Source: Dentipellis sp. KUC8613 (lineage: Eukaryota > Basidiomycota > Agaricomycetes > Russulales > Hericiaceae). Taken from it: 64,000 bases of DNA. Every line of letters starts with the position of its first letter. Position 1 is the stretch's first letter. The stretch spans positions 97,906-161,905 of the forward strand of contig NSJX01000051.1 of NCBI GenBank assembly GCA_002286715.1, in the 5' to 3' direction. A program made the translations under genes and the position numbers. The notes beneath the pieces were generated by a model, which saw only the letters and a list, made by a program, of their open reading frames with translations, searched no databases and had not been told where the DNA came from. This document shows, piece after piece, positions 23,201 through 34,194 of the stretch.

Positions 23201-26200
23201 CAGAAAGAAGCAGAGCTTGCTCTTGCCAAAGAACGAGCTGAGCGGGATGCCAAAGAGAAGGAAGCTTTGTCTGCGCTCAAGATGCGTCTCGAAACCGAGA
23301 AGCGCAAGATCGAGGATTCTCTCGAAGCCGAGCGGGCTCTCGCTCTCGATAAAGATGCGCTGCTAGAGCGAAGCAAGAAACGTGAACTCGAGCTCGAAGA
23401 AGAGGTTGCCGCTCTACAGTCTGACATCGAGACGCTCGACTCGCAGCTAGACCGTGCTATCGAGATGCAGAAGAAGAGCGAGGAGAACCACGCGGAGCTC
23501 ACGCGCGCATTCGAGAAGGCAGCCGAGACGTGCGTCCAGCTCGAGGCTGAGCAGAAGGAATGGGCCAGCCGGGAAGAGGAGCTTGTGCAGCAGCTCACGG
23601 AGGCGGACCAGGCGATCGAGCATCTGCAGGCGGAGAAGGAGAGGCTGGAGAAGGAGAGCGAGGACCTGCAGCAGCAAGTGTCGCAGCGGAAAGAGGATCT
23701 CGACCGAGCGAAGGAACGCATGGAGGCCACGATTTCAGACTTGGACAGTAAGCTGAACCTGGAAGTCCGGAATAGGTAAGTTGCATCTACGGTTTCTAGC
23801 TTTGAGATGCTGAAGTCAGCGCAGGGATCTGGTCAAAGACAGGGCGGAAACCCTTGAACAGGATGCTCGTCACACGAAGGAGCAGCTGGCTGAGCTCGCG
23901 CGAACTGCCAACGAGTACTCCTCTATGATCGAGCGCAAGGAAAAGACGATCGAGCGCCTCACGACAGAACTGGAACAGTCAAAGAAAGAGCGTAATCGTC
24001 TTTCGCAAGAGATCACCGAGCTGCAGGGTCAGATCCATACGCTCGAGGCTGAGTTGCATTCTCAGAAGGACATTGGGGAACGCAACGCTTCCGTTCACGC
24101 CAAGCTTCAAGAAGAGCTGGACGAGCTTCGCGCGCTCATGGAAGCTAAGACCAGTGAGGAGACGCGCCGAGGCGAGGTCGAGAAGCGCAGAGAAGAGGAG
24201 CTTGTTGACTTGCGCGGTCAAGTCAGCTTGCTGCAGAATGAGCTCAACGATGCCCGCCGTTCCGTTGTGGAAACTCAGAGCAAGGCCAAAGTCGAGCTGG
24301 ACTCTACCCTCCGGGAACATAAGTCCCTACTGCAGAGTCATCGTTCGTTGTCGGATCGTATGCAAGCAAGTGACTCACAGCTCAAGAAGACCGAGGCGTC
24401 CCTTACGGAAGCTGAGAAGTCCAAGCGAGCTTTGGACTCTGAACTTCAGGCGCTGCGGTCGAGACAGATCGACACTGAAGGAGAACTGGCTGAGGTCCAG
24501 AAGGCCAAAGAGGTATGCTTTTGTCACGCCTGTTCCTTCGTGCCATTTATTCGAAATGCTTGCAGAGTCTAGAGCGCCAGCTTTCTGCTGCGCAGACGAA
24601 GTATCAAGACTTCGAAGATGCCGCACTGCAGCTGGAGCGCGAGAAGGGCACGCAGGATCGCCACATCGAGACCCTCAAGAAGCAACTCGAGGCGGAGTCG
24701 ACGAAGCGAGCACAGCTAGAGAAGGCTATCTCGACTCAGAAGTCGGAGATTATCCAGCTCAAGGATCAGAATAGCAAGTACAATCGGGACCTCAACAAGG
24801 CGCAGACCGACCTGAAGAACTTCGAATGGCAGGTCAAGCAGCTTGAATCACGGCAGGACAAGACTATCGTGGAGCACGTGCATGTCCTCGAGGAAGCCAA
24901 GCGCGTTACCGATAGGCAACTGCAAGAGGCTCAGCTCGAGCTGCAAAAGAATGCGACTTATATTCGTTCGCTCGAGAAGGTCAAGTCACGTCTGACCAGT
25001 GAAGCCGAGGACCTCGCACGCGAGACTGAGCGTGAGCACGCGGAACTCCGGTCTAAGGAGAAAGCTGCAAGAAGTCTCGAGGACAAGGCTAATCGCGCGT
25101 TGATGGAGGTCGACAAGGAGCGCAAGAATCGTGAGGCTGCGGAGATCCACATTCGTAGGCTGCAAACCGACCTTCAGAATACTCGCGACCAAATAGCAGA
25201 CGTGACGCAGCAATTCCTGGCTATGCAGCGGTCCAAGGACAACCTGGAGATGGAACTTGCACGCCTGGCTGATGAAACGGAAGCGCCTGATTCTATGGCC
25301 AAGATGCAACGGCAGTACGAAGCTCGCATCTCACAACTCGAGGGCCAACTCCAGGAAGCCGACTCAGCAAAGACAACGGCCGCAAGGATACGAGAGCAGG
25401 TTGATCGTCAACACGCTGAAATCCGGAGACTTATAATGAGTGGCAACGTCAACGACGACAGCTTCCGGAATCGACTACTGCAAGAGCTCCAGCTCACTGA
25501 ACAAGAGATTGAGAGGGATCTCTCTTCCCGCACGCCACACACACCACGTCGCTCATCTGACGCACGCACGCTTGCGAATGTTACACCAACTAAGCGTGGC
25601 TCGTTAGGCACCAACGGCATTCTCCGCCCACGTACGACTTCTCAGGTTGACTCGCCCAGGAAAACCGATGGTCAGGTCGCTGCCCTCAGGCAACAGGTCC
25701 AGTTACTCGAACTCAAGATGGCTGCATCAGATCGCGTTCGTCAGCATCTAGAAGTCTCTCTCCGAGAATTGACTGCCGAGCTGGATAACAGCGATGGATC
25801 GAAGGCATCACTCGAGATATATCGCAAGCGACTCACCAAAGAGAACAGTCGCCTCGCAGAACTCTTGCAAGATGAAGCCGAGGCCAGACGTCACGCCGAG
25901 GCTGCAAAGCTCGAAGGCATCCAGGAGATGTGGAATAAATTCCAGAATACTATCGCTGCTGAACGTGAAAGCTATGCGCGTCTGGAGGAGTCGAAAAAGG
26001 CTTTGGTAAGAGCCCTTCAGATGTTGGTAAAGTACTTCTCATTGACGGAACGATCGCAGATCGTCCAGCAACGCAATGCGCAGGTGGAGCTTGAAGACCA
26101 CAAACGCCAGGTTCAAGAACTCTCTCAGTCGAAGAAACAGCTGCAAGCCGACGTCGCTGATCTCAAGGACCGTCTTGAGGTAGAGATGATGGCCAAGAAC

Positions 26201-28000
26201 GAGGAAGCAAGCGCACGCAGAGCAGCGCAATCTCGACTCCAGGAGCTCGAGGTCACTTCGACAACGTCCACCACTGTCCAATCTGAACTCCAGGAAGCGA
26301 TGAATTCCTTCAAAGCTAAATCCGAATCATACCGCGCGAGACTCGAAGCTGTGGAGATTGAAAAAGTCAAGATTGCTCGACAAGAAGCCATCGTCCGTCG
26401 ATCTCTTGCAGAGGCACAAAAGGCTCAATCAGATCTTGCTGCTGAACATGATGCAAGCGAACGACGACTCAAGGAAGCGGAGGAGCGTATCCACGAACTA
26501 GAGACCAGGATTGAAGAGGAGAGCCGCGAGTCATCTGATATGGATGTCCTGCGTCAACGTCTCGCTGAAGAGATGGACGACGAGCGCAAACAATACCAGA
26601 AGGATCTCGCTGATCGTGACTTCACAGCCGATCAAACGCGCAAGAAGTACCAAGGTGGGACTTGCACTCTCGTTTCACGATCTAGCTAATGAACCTTTTA
26701 TATCTGCAGCTGAACTAGCGCAGCTGAGTGAAGGTCCGTGTGTTTATATCTCTAGTGAGCTATGTCTGAACAGGGATATACAGAACTTCAAAGCCAGCGT
26801 GGCAGCATGAGCAAGATCCGCGAGGAGCTCCGCACCGTCCGGTCAGATTATGACGAGCTCCAACTGCGCTATGACGACGAAGTATATAGCGGTGCTTCCT
26901 GGAAGAAAGAGCGTGAGCGTCTCGAGACCAAGATTGGGGATCTCTCCAAGGCATACGAGTCTTCAACGGCGGCGCAGAACGAACAGCAGGCCCAGATTGT
27001 CGCATTGCATTCGCAAGTGCGAGAGCTACGCAGCGTACTCAACGATGCAGAGGCGGACCGCGCACTTTTGCAAAAGGCGCGCCGTGCACTTCAAGCAGAG
27101 CTCGAGACCATCAAGCTCGATAGTGCGGATGCGGCGCGTATGAGCTCTGATCGCGAGTTGCAGACGCTGCAGCTGAAGAAGCAGGATCTCGAGCGTGCAC
27201 TCGAGGAGCAAAGCGACCGCGTTGAGATGGCGTATGAACGCATGAAGAAGGCCGAATCGCATTCTCAGGAATGTCAAGTCGAGCTTGGGCGAGTGCGCGT
27301 CGAAAACTCAGAACTTGACAAATTGAACGTGCGTGCTGCGTCATGCTCACTCATTTCAAGCTGAAGCTGACTTCATTTTTTGATAGGCCACACTAGAGAA
27401 GCAGATCAAGGAGCTGAATCTGCGTATCGTCGACCTTGAGACCCGCTCATATGCTCGGACACCGCAGAATGCGCAAGCAACCGCAGCAACACAGGCGACA
27501 GTCCGCCGGTTGGAAAGCCGTGTGGAGGAACTGACGAACCAGCTCAACCAGGCGACAAAGGATCGCTCTCGCGCGTCGCTGTCCCGCGACCGTGATGCCG
27601 TATTCCGGCTAGCGGAGAGTGACCGTCAGCGCGCTCGTCTAGAGGAGGAGGTGCGATCATACGAGGAGAAAGTTGACGCTATGCGGAAGACGATGGACCA
27701 AATGGTGCGTTCAGACCACCGCTCTCTGAAGTGCAAGTATTCATAATGATATTTTTCTAGCAAACGACAGAGGGCGAACTTCAGCTCGCGAAGCGACGCG
27801 CAGAGCGCGAGGCTGTGGACTTGAAGCAGAAATCGCTCAAGTAAGACATTTGATTTTGAGCCGCTGGCTGATTGACTAATAGCGCTTTTACTTCTAGCCT
27901 TGAGCGTCAGGTAGAACGTCTGCGCGCACGAATGGACCGGCCGTCCTCGATGCTAGACCGCGGTTCACCCGCAAGCTCACCACGCAAGTTCGAGTCATAG
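20266..28000 (+). CDS. MYO1: Class II (conventional) myosin heavy chain
   Basis: Actin-based motor of the cytokinetic ring. Thirteen exons (20266-20442, 20494-20637, 20702-21395, 21445-23108, 23156-23775, 23825-24512, 24566-26005, 26060-26654, 26710-26733, 26784-27328, 27387-27704, 27761-27840, 27898-28000) give 2363 residues. An SH3-like N-terminus is followed by the motor: P-loop GESGAGKT (~170), switch [11 protein letters not shown] (~280), switch II DIAGFE (~500), RCIVPN and the [11 protein letters not shown] converter end. An IQ/neck region (~840-890) precedes about 1440 residues of heptad coiled coil. Loop 1, after the P-loop helix, carries a ~60-residue His/Ser-rich insertion. An in-frame 54-nt segment (26006-26059) has full splice signals and interrupts the heptads, so it is treated as an intron. 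The tail ends in a non-helical Ser/Pro tip. Confidence 0.95.
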
Positions 28001-28442
28001 ACTGTATGCTTGGGGTGACAACGATGATGTATGTGTATACTTGGACGATCTCCTTCCTTCTTTTGCGAATCCCTTGCTCTGACGATCTCGATCTTTCTGC
28101 CATGAACTCAGTTTTGTATTGCACATCTCGCTACGGCTCGACACTGTCTATTGTACCACTTCTATATACCAGTACCGACACCGAACAATGAACGTGATTT
28201 CTTTTCTTCTTTCAACACAGGCCAAATCCCGCAACATTTTGTCAAGCCAACGGTCAGTCCCAACGGTGATAGTCTCAGTGTCGTTGTTTGTATTCAGGCG
28301 AGACAGCTGACTAGCCAAGATTGAAAGACAAGGCATAAGTATCTTCCCTGTACTCCAAGAACCTCAGATAGCTTCTATCTTCCGCACTCCCATCATCTAC
28401 CTTTGAGTTCTACTCTAAGCTTGCTATCTCCTACCATAGACA
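28001..28442. other. Intergenic, myosin 3' flank and next promoter
   Basis: No coding or RNA feature recognised; pyrimidine-rich just before the next ATG. Confidence 0.6.
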
Positions 28443-29353
28443 ATGTCTACCATCACCATCACCCCTTCTACCAAGTGCTCCACTCTTGTGCGGGCACCTT
28501 CTCTTCGTGGCGCTCGTCCGGCCCCAGGGTCGGCAGCGTTCGGGAAGAAGTTGACGAAGCGCCTTCGGGCGGTTGCGCCAGCCGATGACTCTTTCAAGAG
28601 CATGCTGGTTCACAAGGCCGCGAGCTGGATCGGTACGCTCCTTTTCTTCCTCTTCTCCATCGCGAACCTGACCAACCGCCTGTCTCAGACCGAGTCCGGG
28701 GCCTGCCCAAGCGAGTCATAGAGCTCCCCGCAGCCCCGCCTCCATCCCGTGCAGCGTCCCTCACGGTACCCCTCATCTTCGTGACGTCCGAGGAAGAGCG
28801 CGGTGCCGTGTTCAAGCCCGTCGTGCGCCAGCAGCGTGTCAAGACCGTCCGCCCCAAGGACGGTACGCTTGCGGTCCCGCGCGTGCGCTATACCTGGCAG
28901 TGGAATCCGGAGGCAGACGTGCTTTCGGAGCTCCCGCAGAAGTTGGCGCAGCCCGACCTGGCGTACCTCGAGGACTCCCTCGACTCCATCCCCGAGCAGG
29001 CCGACAAGATCGTGGATGTCAGCCAACGCCTCAGCGACATGGACGCGCTCGTCGAGATGCTCCGCGCGGAGATCGCCGCCGAAGGCATGGCCGACGAGGA
29101 TTCCTACGACTATTCGGACGATACGGTGCGCATGAGCGTCCCCGGGCTGGTCTTTGACAAGCGCGACAGCCCCGTTCTTGGCGACGCCTCGATGCCGGTC
29201 ACGCCGGTCCTGGAGTTCACACCGGCGACCCCGACGGTCGGCGACGACGAGTTCAAGACGGCCGAGGAGTGGGAACTCGACCTGTCTGCAGCGGAAGACG
29301 AAATCCTCAAGGTCCTCGGCGACATGTGGAGCGGCGCCAAAGGGGACTTCTAG
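28443..29353 (+). CDS. Uncharacterised 284-residue acidic protein
   Basis: Exons 28443-28632 and 28689-29353 (56-nt intron, phase 1). No family recognised. The N-terminal 60 residues are basic and Ser/Thr-rich (LRGARPAPG, FGKKLTKRLRA). After RVRGLPKRVIELPA the middle holds VPLIFVTSEEERGAVFKPVV and a WQWNPEADVLSELP segment. The C-terminal half is acidic with predicted helices (LSDMDALVEMLRAEIAAEG; AEEWELDLSAAEDEILKVLG). No signal peptide or transmembrane segment is evident. Codon use is strongly GC-ending, like the conserved genes here, which supports real coding. Start chosen as the first ATG in frame, followed directly by a well-behaved coding exon. Function unknown. Confidence 0.75.
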
Positions 29354-29572
29354 GTTGCTTGGAGCTTGTAGGCGGACTTGGGGACGTCAGCGGGCCTTCG
29401 CAGGCTCTGTTGGCTACTCGACGATGCTGAAAGTTTCAAATCGGCCTGGGCAGGTTTCATCTTGGCAAGTTCATTTCCCCGCCTTTCTTCCTTTCCTGCT
29501 TTCACATCTTCCCGAGTGTTCCGATCCGCTTTGTTTTCTAGGTTCAAGGTTCAAGGTTCGCCGGTCTCCAAG

Positions 29573-29969
29573 CTCAGTGGGCTTTGTGCGTCGTTGTCGA
29601 AGTAATGTCTGGCCACCATTGCTGAGATGGCGGCGTTGACATTGTCGCACTGCTTGCAAGGAGTTCCCGCTAAGAACGTGAGTATCCATTTCTTCCTATA
29701 TAGTTCTGGCATACTGTTCACTCGCCGGTACTTTCAGATCGAGGGACCGGGGTTGGGGTGGATGGTTGAGGGGTTGTTTGCTTCTTCTTGGCGCGTTTTC
29801 CCTTTGCACTATTTCATCTTCTGCTTTGATCGTTTTCAGAATCCGGCGGCTTCGGCCTCAGCGGGCTTTGCGCGTTGTCGTTGCGGTAGTGCGTGGCCAA
29901 CACTGCCGTAGTGGCGATGTGTTCATTGTCGCGCTGCATGCAAGAGAACCTAGACGAAGATTGTGAGTA
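29573..29969 (+). repeat. Two diverged direct repeats of about 112 nt
   Basis: Unit A 29573-29684 and unit B 29857-29969 align end to end by eye (CTCAGYGGGCTTTG at the start, GACATTGTCGCACTGC against TTCATTGTCGCGCTGC, GTGAGTA at the end). They are about 284 nt apart and non-coding as far as can be seen. Confidence 0.55.
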
Positions 29970-30099
29970 CTGCCTTTTCAGATACATTACTCTGCTGTCA
30001 GCTTACCTGTACCCTTCGAACATGACAGGAATATTTCCCCTCGGATTGTGGTTTCTCTCTCGTTTGTCTTTCTCGTTCTCGGTCCTCGTCCTCTGCTTC

Positions 30100-30420
30100 G
30101 TCCCACTTCCCCATCTCCACCCCCATCCCGTTCCCGGTCCCGTTCTCGTTCCTATCCCCCTTCCAGTTCCCATCTCCATTCTCGTCCTTCCCACTCCCAT
30201 TCCCGTTCTCTTTCTTCTCATTTCCGTCCTCGTCTCCGTTCCCAGTTCCAGTTCTTGGTCTCTTTCCCATTCTCGTTTCCGTTCTCGTTCTCGTTCTCGT
30301 TCCCGCTCCCGTCCTTATTCCCGTCCCCGTCCCCGTTCTCGATCTCTTTTCCATTCTCTTTCCCGGTCTCTTTCCCATTCCCAGTCCCGTTCCAGTTTCC
30401 ATTCTCGTTCCCGTCCCAGT
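30100..30420 (+). repeat. Degenerate hexanucleotide pyrimidine tract (YYCRTT/YYCGTT-type)
   Basis: About 320 nt of near-continuous pyrimidines with a purine roughly every sixth base (CTCGTT, CCCGTC, TTCCCA variants). It is stop-free in several frames, giving artefactual Arg/Ser or Thr/Gly dipeptide frames. Confidence 0.8.
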
Positions 30421-30462
30421 AGATACCATGTACATGTCACAATACATATCCAGGGGGGTCGA

Positions 30463-30601
30463 GGGTGCAGCAATGCACCCCCACACGGCGCGGACCGGCA
30501 CCTCGTTGCGCAGCGAGGTGTCCCCGCGCCGTGCCGCCTCCGCCACAAGGGCGGCCCGAGCTCCTGCAGCGCACAGGACTCGGGCTTAGCCTGGCGGAGG
30601 C
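30463..30601. repeat. Three consecutive GC-rich hairpins (foldback element)
   Basis: Hairpin A: GGGTGCA (30463-30469) and TGCACCC (30474-30480) around the loop GCAA, a GNRA tetraloop if transcribed. Hairpin B: CACGGCGCGG (30484-30493) with CCGCGCCGTG (30524-30533), enclosing CACCTCG (30499-30505) with CGAGGTG (30514-30520). Hairpin C: GCCTCCGCCA (30536-30545) with TGGCGGAGGC (30592-30601), enclosing GCCCGAG/CTCGGGC and TCCTG/CAGGA. Every stem is perfect apart from internal loops. Confidence 0.8.
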
Positions 30602-30604
30602 GGG

Positions 30605-30790
30605 CGAGGCGGGGGGCGGGGCGGCGGTGGCCGTCTTGCCCTCCGCCGAGTTGGTTTGGTCGGTGGGGGTTAGGGTTAGGGTTTGGCCGGGTGGTGGGGT
30701 TGGGTTGGCGCGGGGTGGGGTGGATGGAGTTGGGCCTAGGGTGAGGGTGAAGGGGTTATGGGGTTGTGTGGTGGTGGTGGTGGGTGGCGG
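30605..30790 (+). repeat. G-rich tract with two telomere-type TTAGGG units
   Basis: GGGGG, then TTAGGGTTAGGG (30670-30681), then TTTGG, embedded in about 180 nt with many GGG/GGGG runs (GGGGTTGGGTTGG, GGGTGAGGGTGAAGGGG). It looks like degenerate interstitial telomeric sequence and is G-quadruplex prone. Confidence 0.65.
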
Positions 30791-31166
30791 TGACGGACGG
30801 GATGTATATTTTGTCGTTTTGGGTGTATCGGCTTTGAGGCTTTTGTCGCATTATTTATGGGCGCTGTTCAGGCTTTTCTAGCTGGGGACGCTTGCGGGAG
30901 TGAAAGACGTTCACATACTATAAAGATCTACGCACTGCGCTAACAAGGGTATCCCTTATTTTTAATCCACGATAGAGTTCCCAAGTCCGTGGCCGAGTTC
31001 CTAAATGCCCCGAACCAAAATCATCAGTGCCTACAATTCCGTTTGGAACTCTGCCCTCATTTTGTTAGTGAACAGTGATGAGTCGTGAATGGTCATCCAT
31101 ATAGTTGCACAGTTATGAATATCTACGCCCGGGTATATGTGTATTCCACCTAGATACGTTACGCCG

Positions 31167-32410
31167 CTACTTCTCTTCCTTAGGATCAGGATACAGCTAA
31201 ACCAACAGATCAGTTAAGTTATGAAGTAAGACGTAGGACTCCAGACCTTTCCCGGGTTCATGATGTTAAGCGGGTCGATGGCCTTCTTGACAGTACGCAT
31301 GAGCTCCACGGTGCCTGCGCCGAGCTCGTCGACAAGGTACTCCTTCTTGCCAACGCCGACACCATGCTCGCCCGTACCTTCAAATCATCAGTCAGATTTT
31401 CCACCATGTGAGCGGTCACAGCAGAGATCACACTCACATGTTCCGTCGAGCGCAATCGCACGGTGCACGAGCCGGTGCACAGCCGCCTCGACGCGCTTCT
31501 GCTCCTCCGCGTCCTTGAACAGGAGGAGTGCGTGGAAGTTGCCTGCCGGGCCATAAGTCCAGATTACGAATACGAAGGGCAGTGGTAGTAGGCAGGAAGC
31601 TCACCGTCGCCGACGTGCCCGACGATAGTCGACTTGATCCCCGCCTCCGCGAGGTCCTTCTTCGTCTCCTGCACCAGCTGCGGGAGCTTCGACACCGGCA
31701 CGCTGTACACCCACCCGTCGGACGCATCAGCACCTCCCACTTCCCCCACTCGCGCCCCCGATCTCAGCCAGCAACAAAAAGCGACTCACCAGACGTCCGT
31801 CGTCCAGCACCGCGTCCCGGGCGCACTCGCGAGCGTCGCGTTGAGCGCATGCTTGCGGTGCGCCCACAGCGCGTCCGCGTCCGCGTCCGTGCTCGCGAAC
31901 TGGAACCCGGACCCGCCGTGCGCGCGCACGATGCTGCGCACGGCCGCCGCCGCCGCCTTGATCGAGCCCGGCGCGCCTTGCATTTTGAAGAAGAGGGAGT
32001 CGAGGACGGGCAGCGGGTGTGGGAGCAGCTGCGAGAGCGCGGACATCACTGAATGAGGGTGAGAATGGGCAAGGGCGCAGAGGAGGAGAGGAGGGACGGA
32101 CTGTTGTCGTCGAGCAGTTCGACGCATTCTGGGGTGGGGGGAGTGGGTATATGCGTCCGTGTGAAATGCGGGAAATTCAGTGGATGGTTGCTCATGGGTG
32201 ATATGGTGAGGTGTTGGCTTACGGACGTTGCTCCCGTACGGTGACGCGAGGATCTCTTGCACGGCGCTCACGGCGTGCTCGACGTCGGGGAATTGCGCCA
32301 TCGCGACCTTCGTCGGGAGCAGGGGTGCGAGCCTCAGCGTTGCTATTTATGAACCCTTCATTAGCATTTTCGGCTTGCAAGCCCTGTAATATTGATGTAC
32401 CTTCGGTGAC

Positions 32411-32442
<32 letters not shown>

Positions 32443-33618
32443 ACTTTGTCGTGTCAAATCCGGTAGCAGATTTCCGTGCGCGACGCTTGGTCTTGATGAC
32501 CTCGCCGTTGGGGAGGACGACCGTCTGTCGCGCTCATAAATAAGGTGAAGAATCATCTTTGGAGGTGATGCACACCAAGTTCAAGAACCATTCAGCACGG
32601 GCAGTGCCATAGCGGACGGCATTTGCTAGAAGTGTGTTGCATGAGAACCTAGTCTGAGCAGGAAGAGTAGAAAGGACATACTGCCCGAGCACCCTGTGCC
32701 GACCATTCCACCAATTGTCTAAAGAAACAAAAAACTCCGTCTATATGCGGGTAGTTGCAACCGATTCAATGTCAAGCGTACCGCGCCTGGGCCAGGGTCG
32801 AGCTGCAAGCTCAATGAGACGGCGAAAGCAATGAGAGAAAGCGGACTCGACTCACAGGAAAGAACAGCGGAATTCCTCGCTCCTTCAGCTCGTCATTGAT
32901 GTCCTCCCAACGTGCACCAGCCTGGCATGTCAAATCGGCATCGTTTTCTACGCATATAGCCTCAGTAAGTGCAACCCGTGAAACGAAGTTCGCATATACT
33001 CACCGTTTATGGTCAGGATCTTATCCATCCCCGACAAGTCGATGCATATACTCCCCGACGGATACTGTGCAGATCATCAACTCAGAAACTCAATCCCCGA
33101 AGCAGGAGCAGTTCGAGGCACAAGACAAGACTCACCCCGGCAAAGTGCCCCTCCAGACTCGTCGCACCACTATACGCCGTGATCGACACCCGGTACTTCC
33201 TCGCAACATTGACAATCGCCACGACGTCCTCCGTGCTTCCGGGGCGCACGACCACCGCATGCGGCGAGCTCGGGTGGTACGAGTTGTCCGACGCGCCGTA
33301 CGCGCGCACGATCTCCGCTTCCGTCACAACTCTCTGCGTGCCCGGCAGGAGTACGCGAAGCTCAGAGATGGCGCGCGAGAGCTCGGCAGGGGTCGCATAG
33401 GACGTCTTCTGCGTGCCTTCGCGGAAGTAGAACGCACATGCGGCGAGGGCGAGGCCAGAGCCGAAGATGAGCGAGGCGGCTACCGTGAAGGCGCGGCTCT
33501 TGCTAGACGACAGCGCGCTCTGGCTTGCGAAACGCGTTGCAGCTGGCCGCGAGATGGCTTGCCGGCCGAGGGCGACGCGTTGAAGAGGCGACTTTGTGCG
33601 GAGGAGGGGTCTGTACAT
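31167..33618 (-). CDS. DLD1: D-lactate dehydrogenase (cytochrome), mitochondrial FAD enzyme, copy A
   Basis: Oxidises D-lactate to pyruvate, passing electrons to cytochrome c. Fourteen exons (33618-33136, 33064-33004, 32947-32856, 32802-32782, 32718-32682, 32625-32576, 32524-32401, 32342-32223, 32128-32102, 32048-31790, 31702-31605, 31542-31438, 31377-31247, 31196-31167) give 545 residues. An Arg-rich presequence is followed by one hydrophobic segment (residues ~45-65), as in inner-membrane DLD. The FAD PCMH domain shows [31 protein letters not shown] and [14 protein letters not shown]. The C-terminal oxidase domain shows [13 protein letters not shown] and TGEHGVG.GK. Start is the ATG at MYRPLL. 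Intron positions all match copy B. Confidence 0.93.
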
Positions 33619-34194
33619 CGTGGTCGGGTTCAAGGAGGGCGACGAAGGCAAGGCACACAGGCTCGAGGAAGCTGAACACGAGACAACATTGGCATGATCA
33701 GTGCGCTATGTTTTGCTGCGATTTTACTTTTAGTGCAGGTACGTGCATCATTCCCCTGGACATACGCAGGTCAGTTGACCGATTATTTTCGCACTCGTCG
33801 GCTTTGCCAAGGTCAGCTACATGTTGACTTGTCGGATTGCAGAGTTGATGGCCTGTTGCGCGCGCTGTCGTCGCGTTGATTCCCAAGCAATGCTCAGACA
33901 CTGACCTTTACATGCGAGATCACCATAAGCCTCTCTGATAGTCCAACACCCAACCAACACCATCTCAGGTTGCCATTACCTCTAAATCCTTCATCGAGGT
34001 CGCATGTACGGTATCTGCGGTCGCATATGTCATGCCGACGAACGATGACAAATGCACATACTTCCGCTCCCATGCTTCACATGCAAGTGTTCTGTGATGC
34101 GCTTGTATAAGTAATCCACAACATACGCCATCTGACCTTCGCATTGTGCCCTTTCATCCACTGACTTCCACCATAGCTCTCATACGCAGCATCC
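33619..34194. other. Divergent intergenic region between D-LDH copy A and the HAD gene
   Basis: 576 nt serving as promoter for both genes. No TATA box like that of copy B is seen upstream of copy A. Otherwise nothing recognised. Confidence 0.55.

Larger units (their letters stand above)
29354..31166. other. Gene-free, repeat-rich block between the 284-residue protein and D-LDH copy A
   Basis: 1.8 kb without a supportable gene. It contains diverged direct repeats (29573-29969), a hexameric pyrimidine tract (about 30100-30420), three adjacent hairpins (30463-30601) and a G-rich tract with TTAGGG units (about 30605-30790). The long open frames here arise from stop-free hexamers. Nothing noted at 30800-31166. 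Confidence 0.65.

Noticed and set aside
29893..30744. Long open frame with Arg/Ser-rich protein resembling an SR protein
   Set aside because: It results from the stop-free hexameric pyrimidine tract; the opposite strand is equally open with Thr/Gly and Arg/Thr dipeptides, and no start context or domain supports it.
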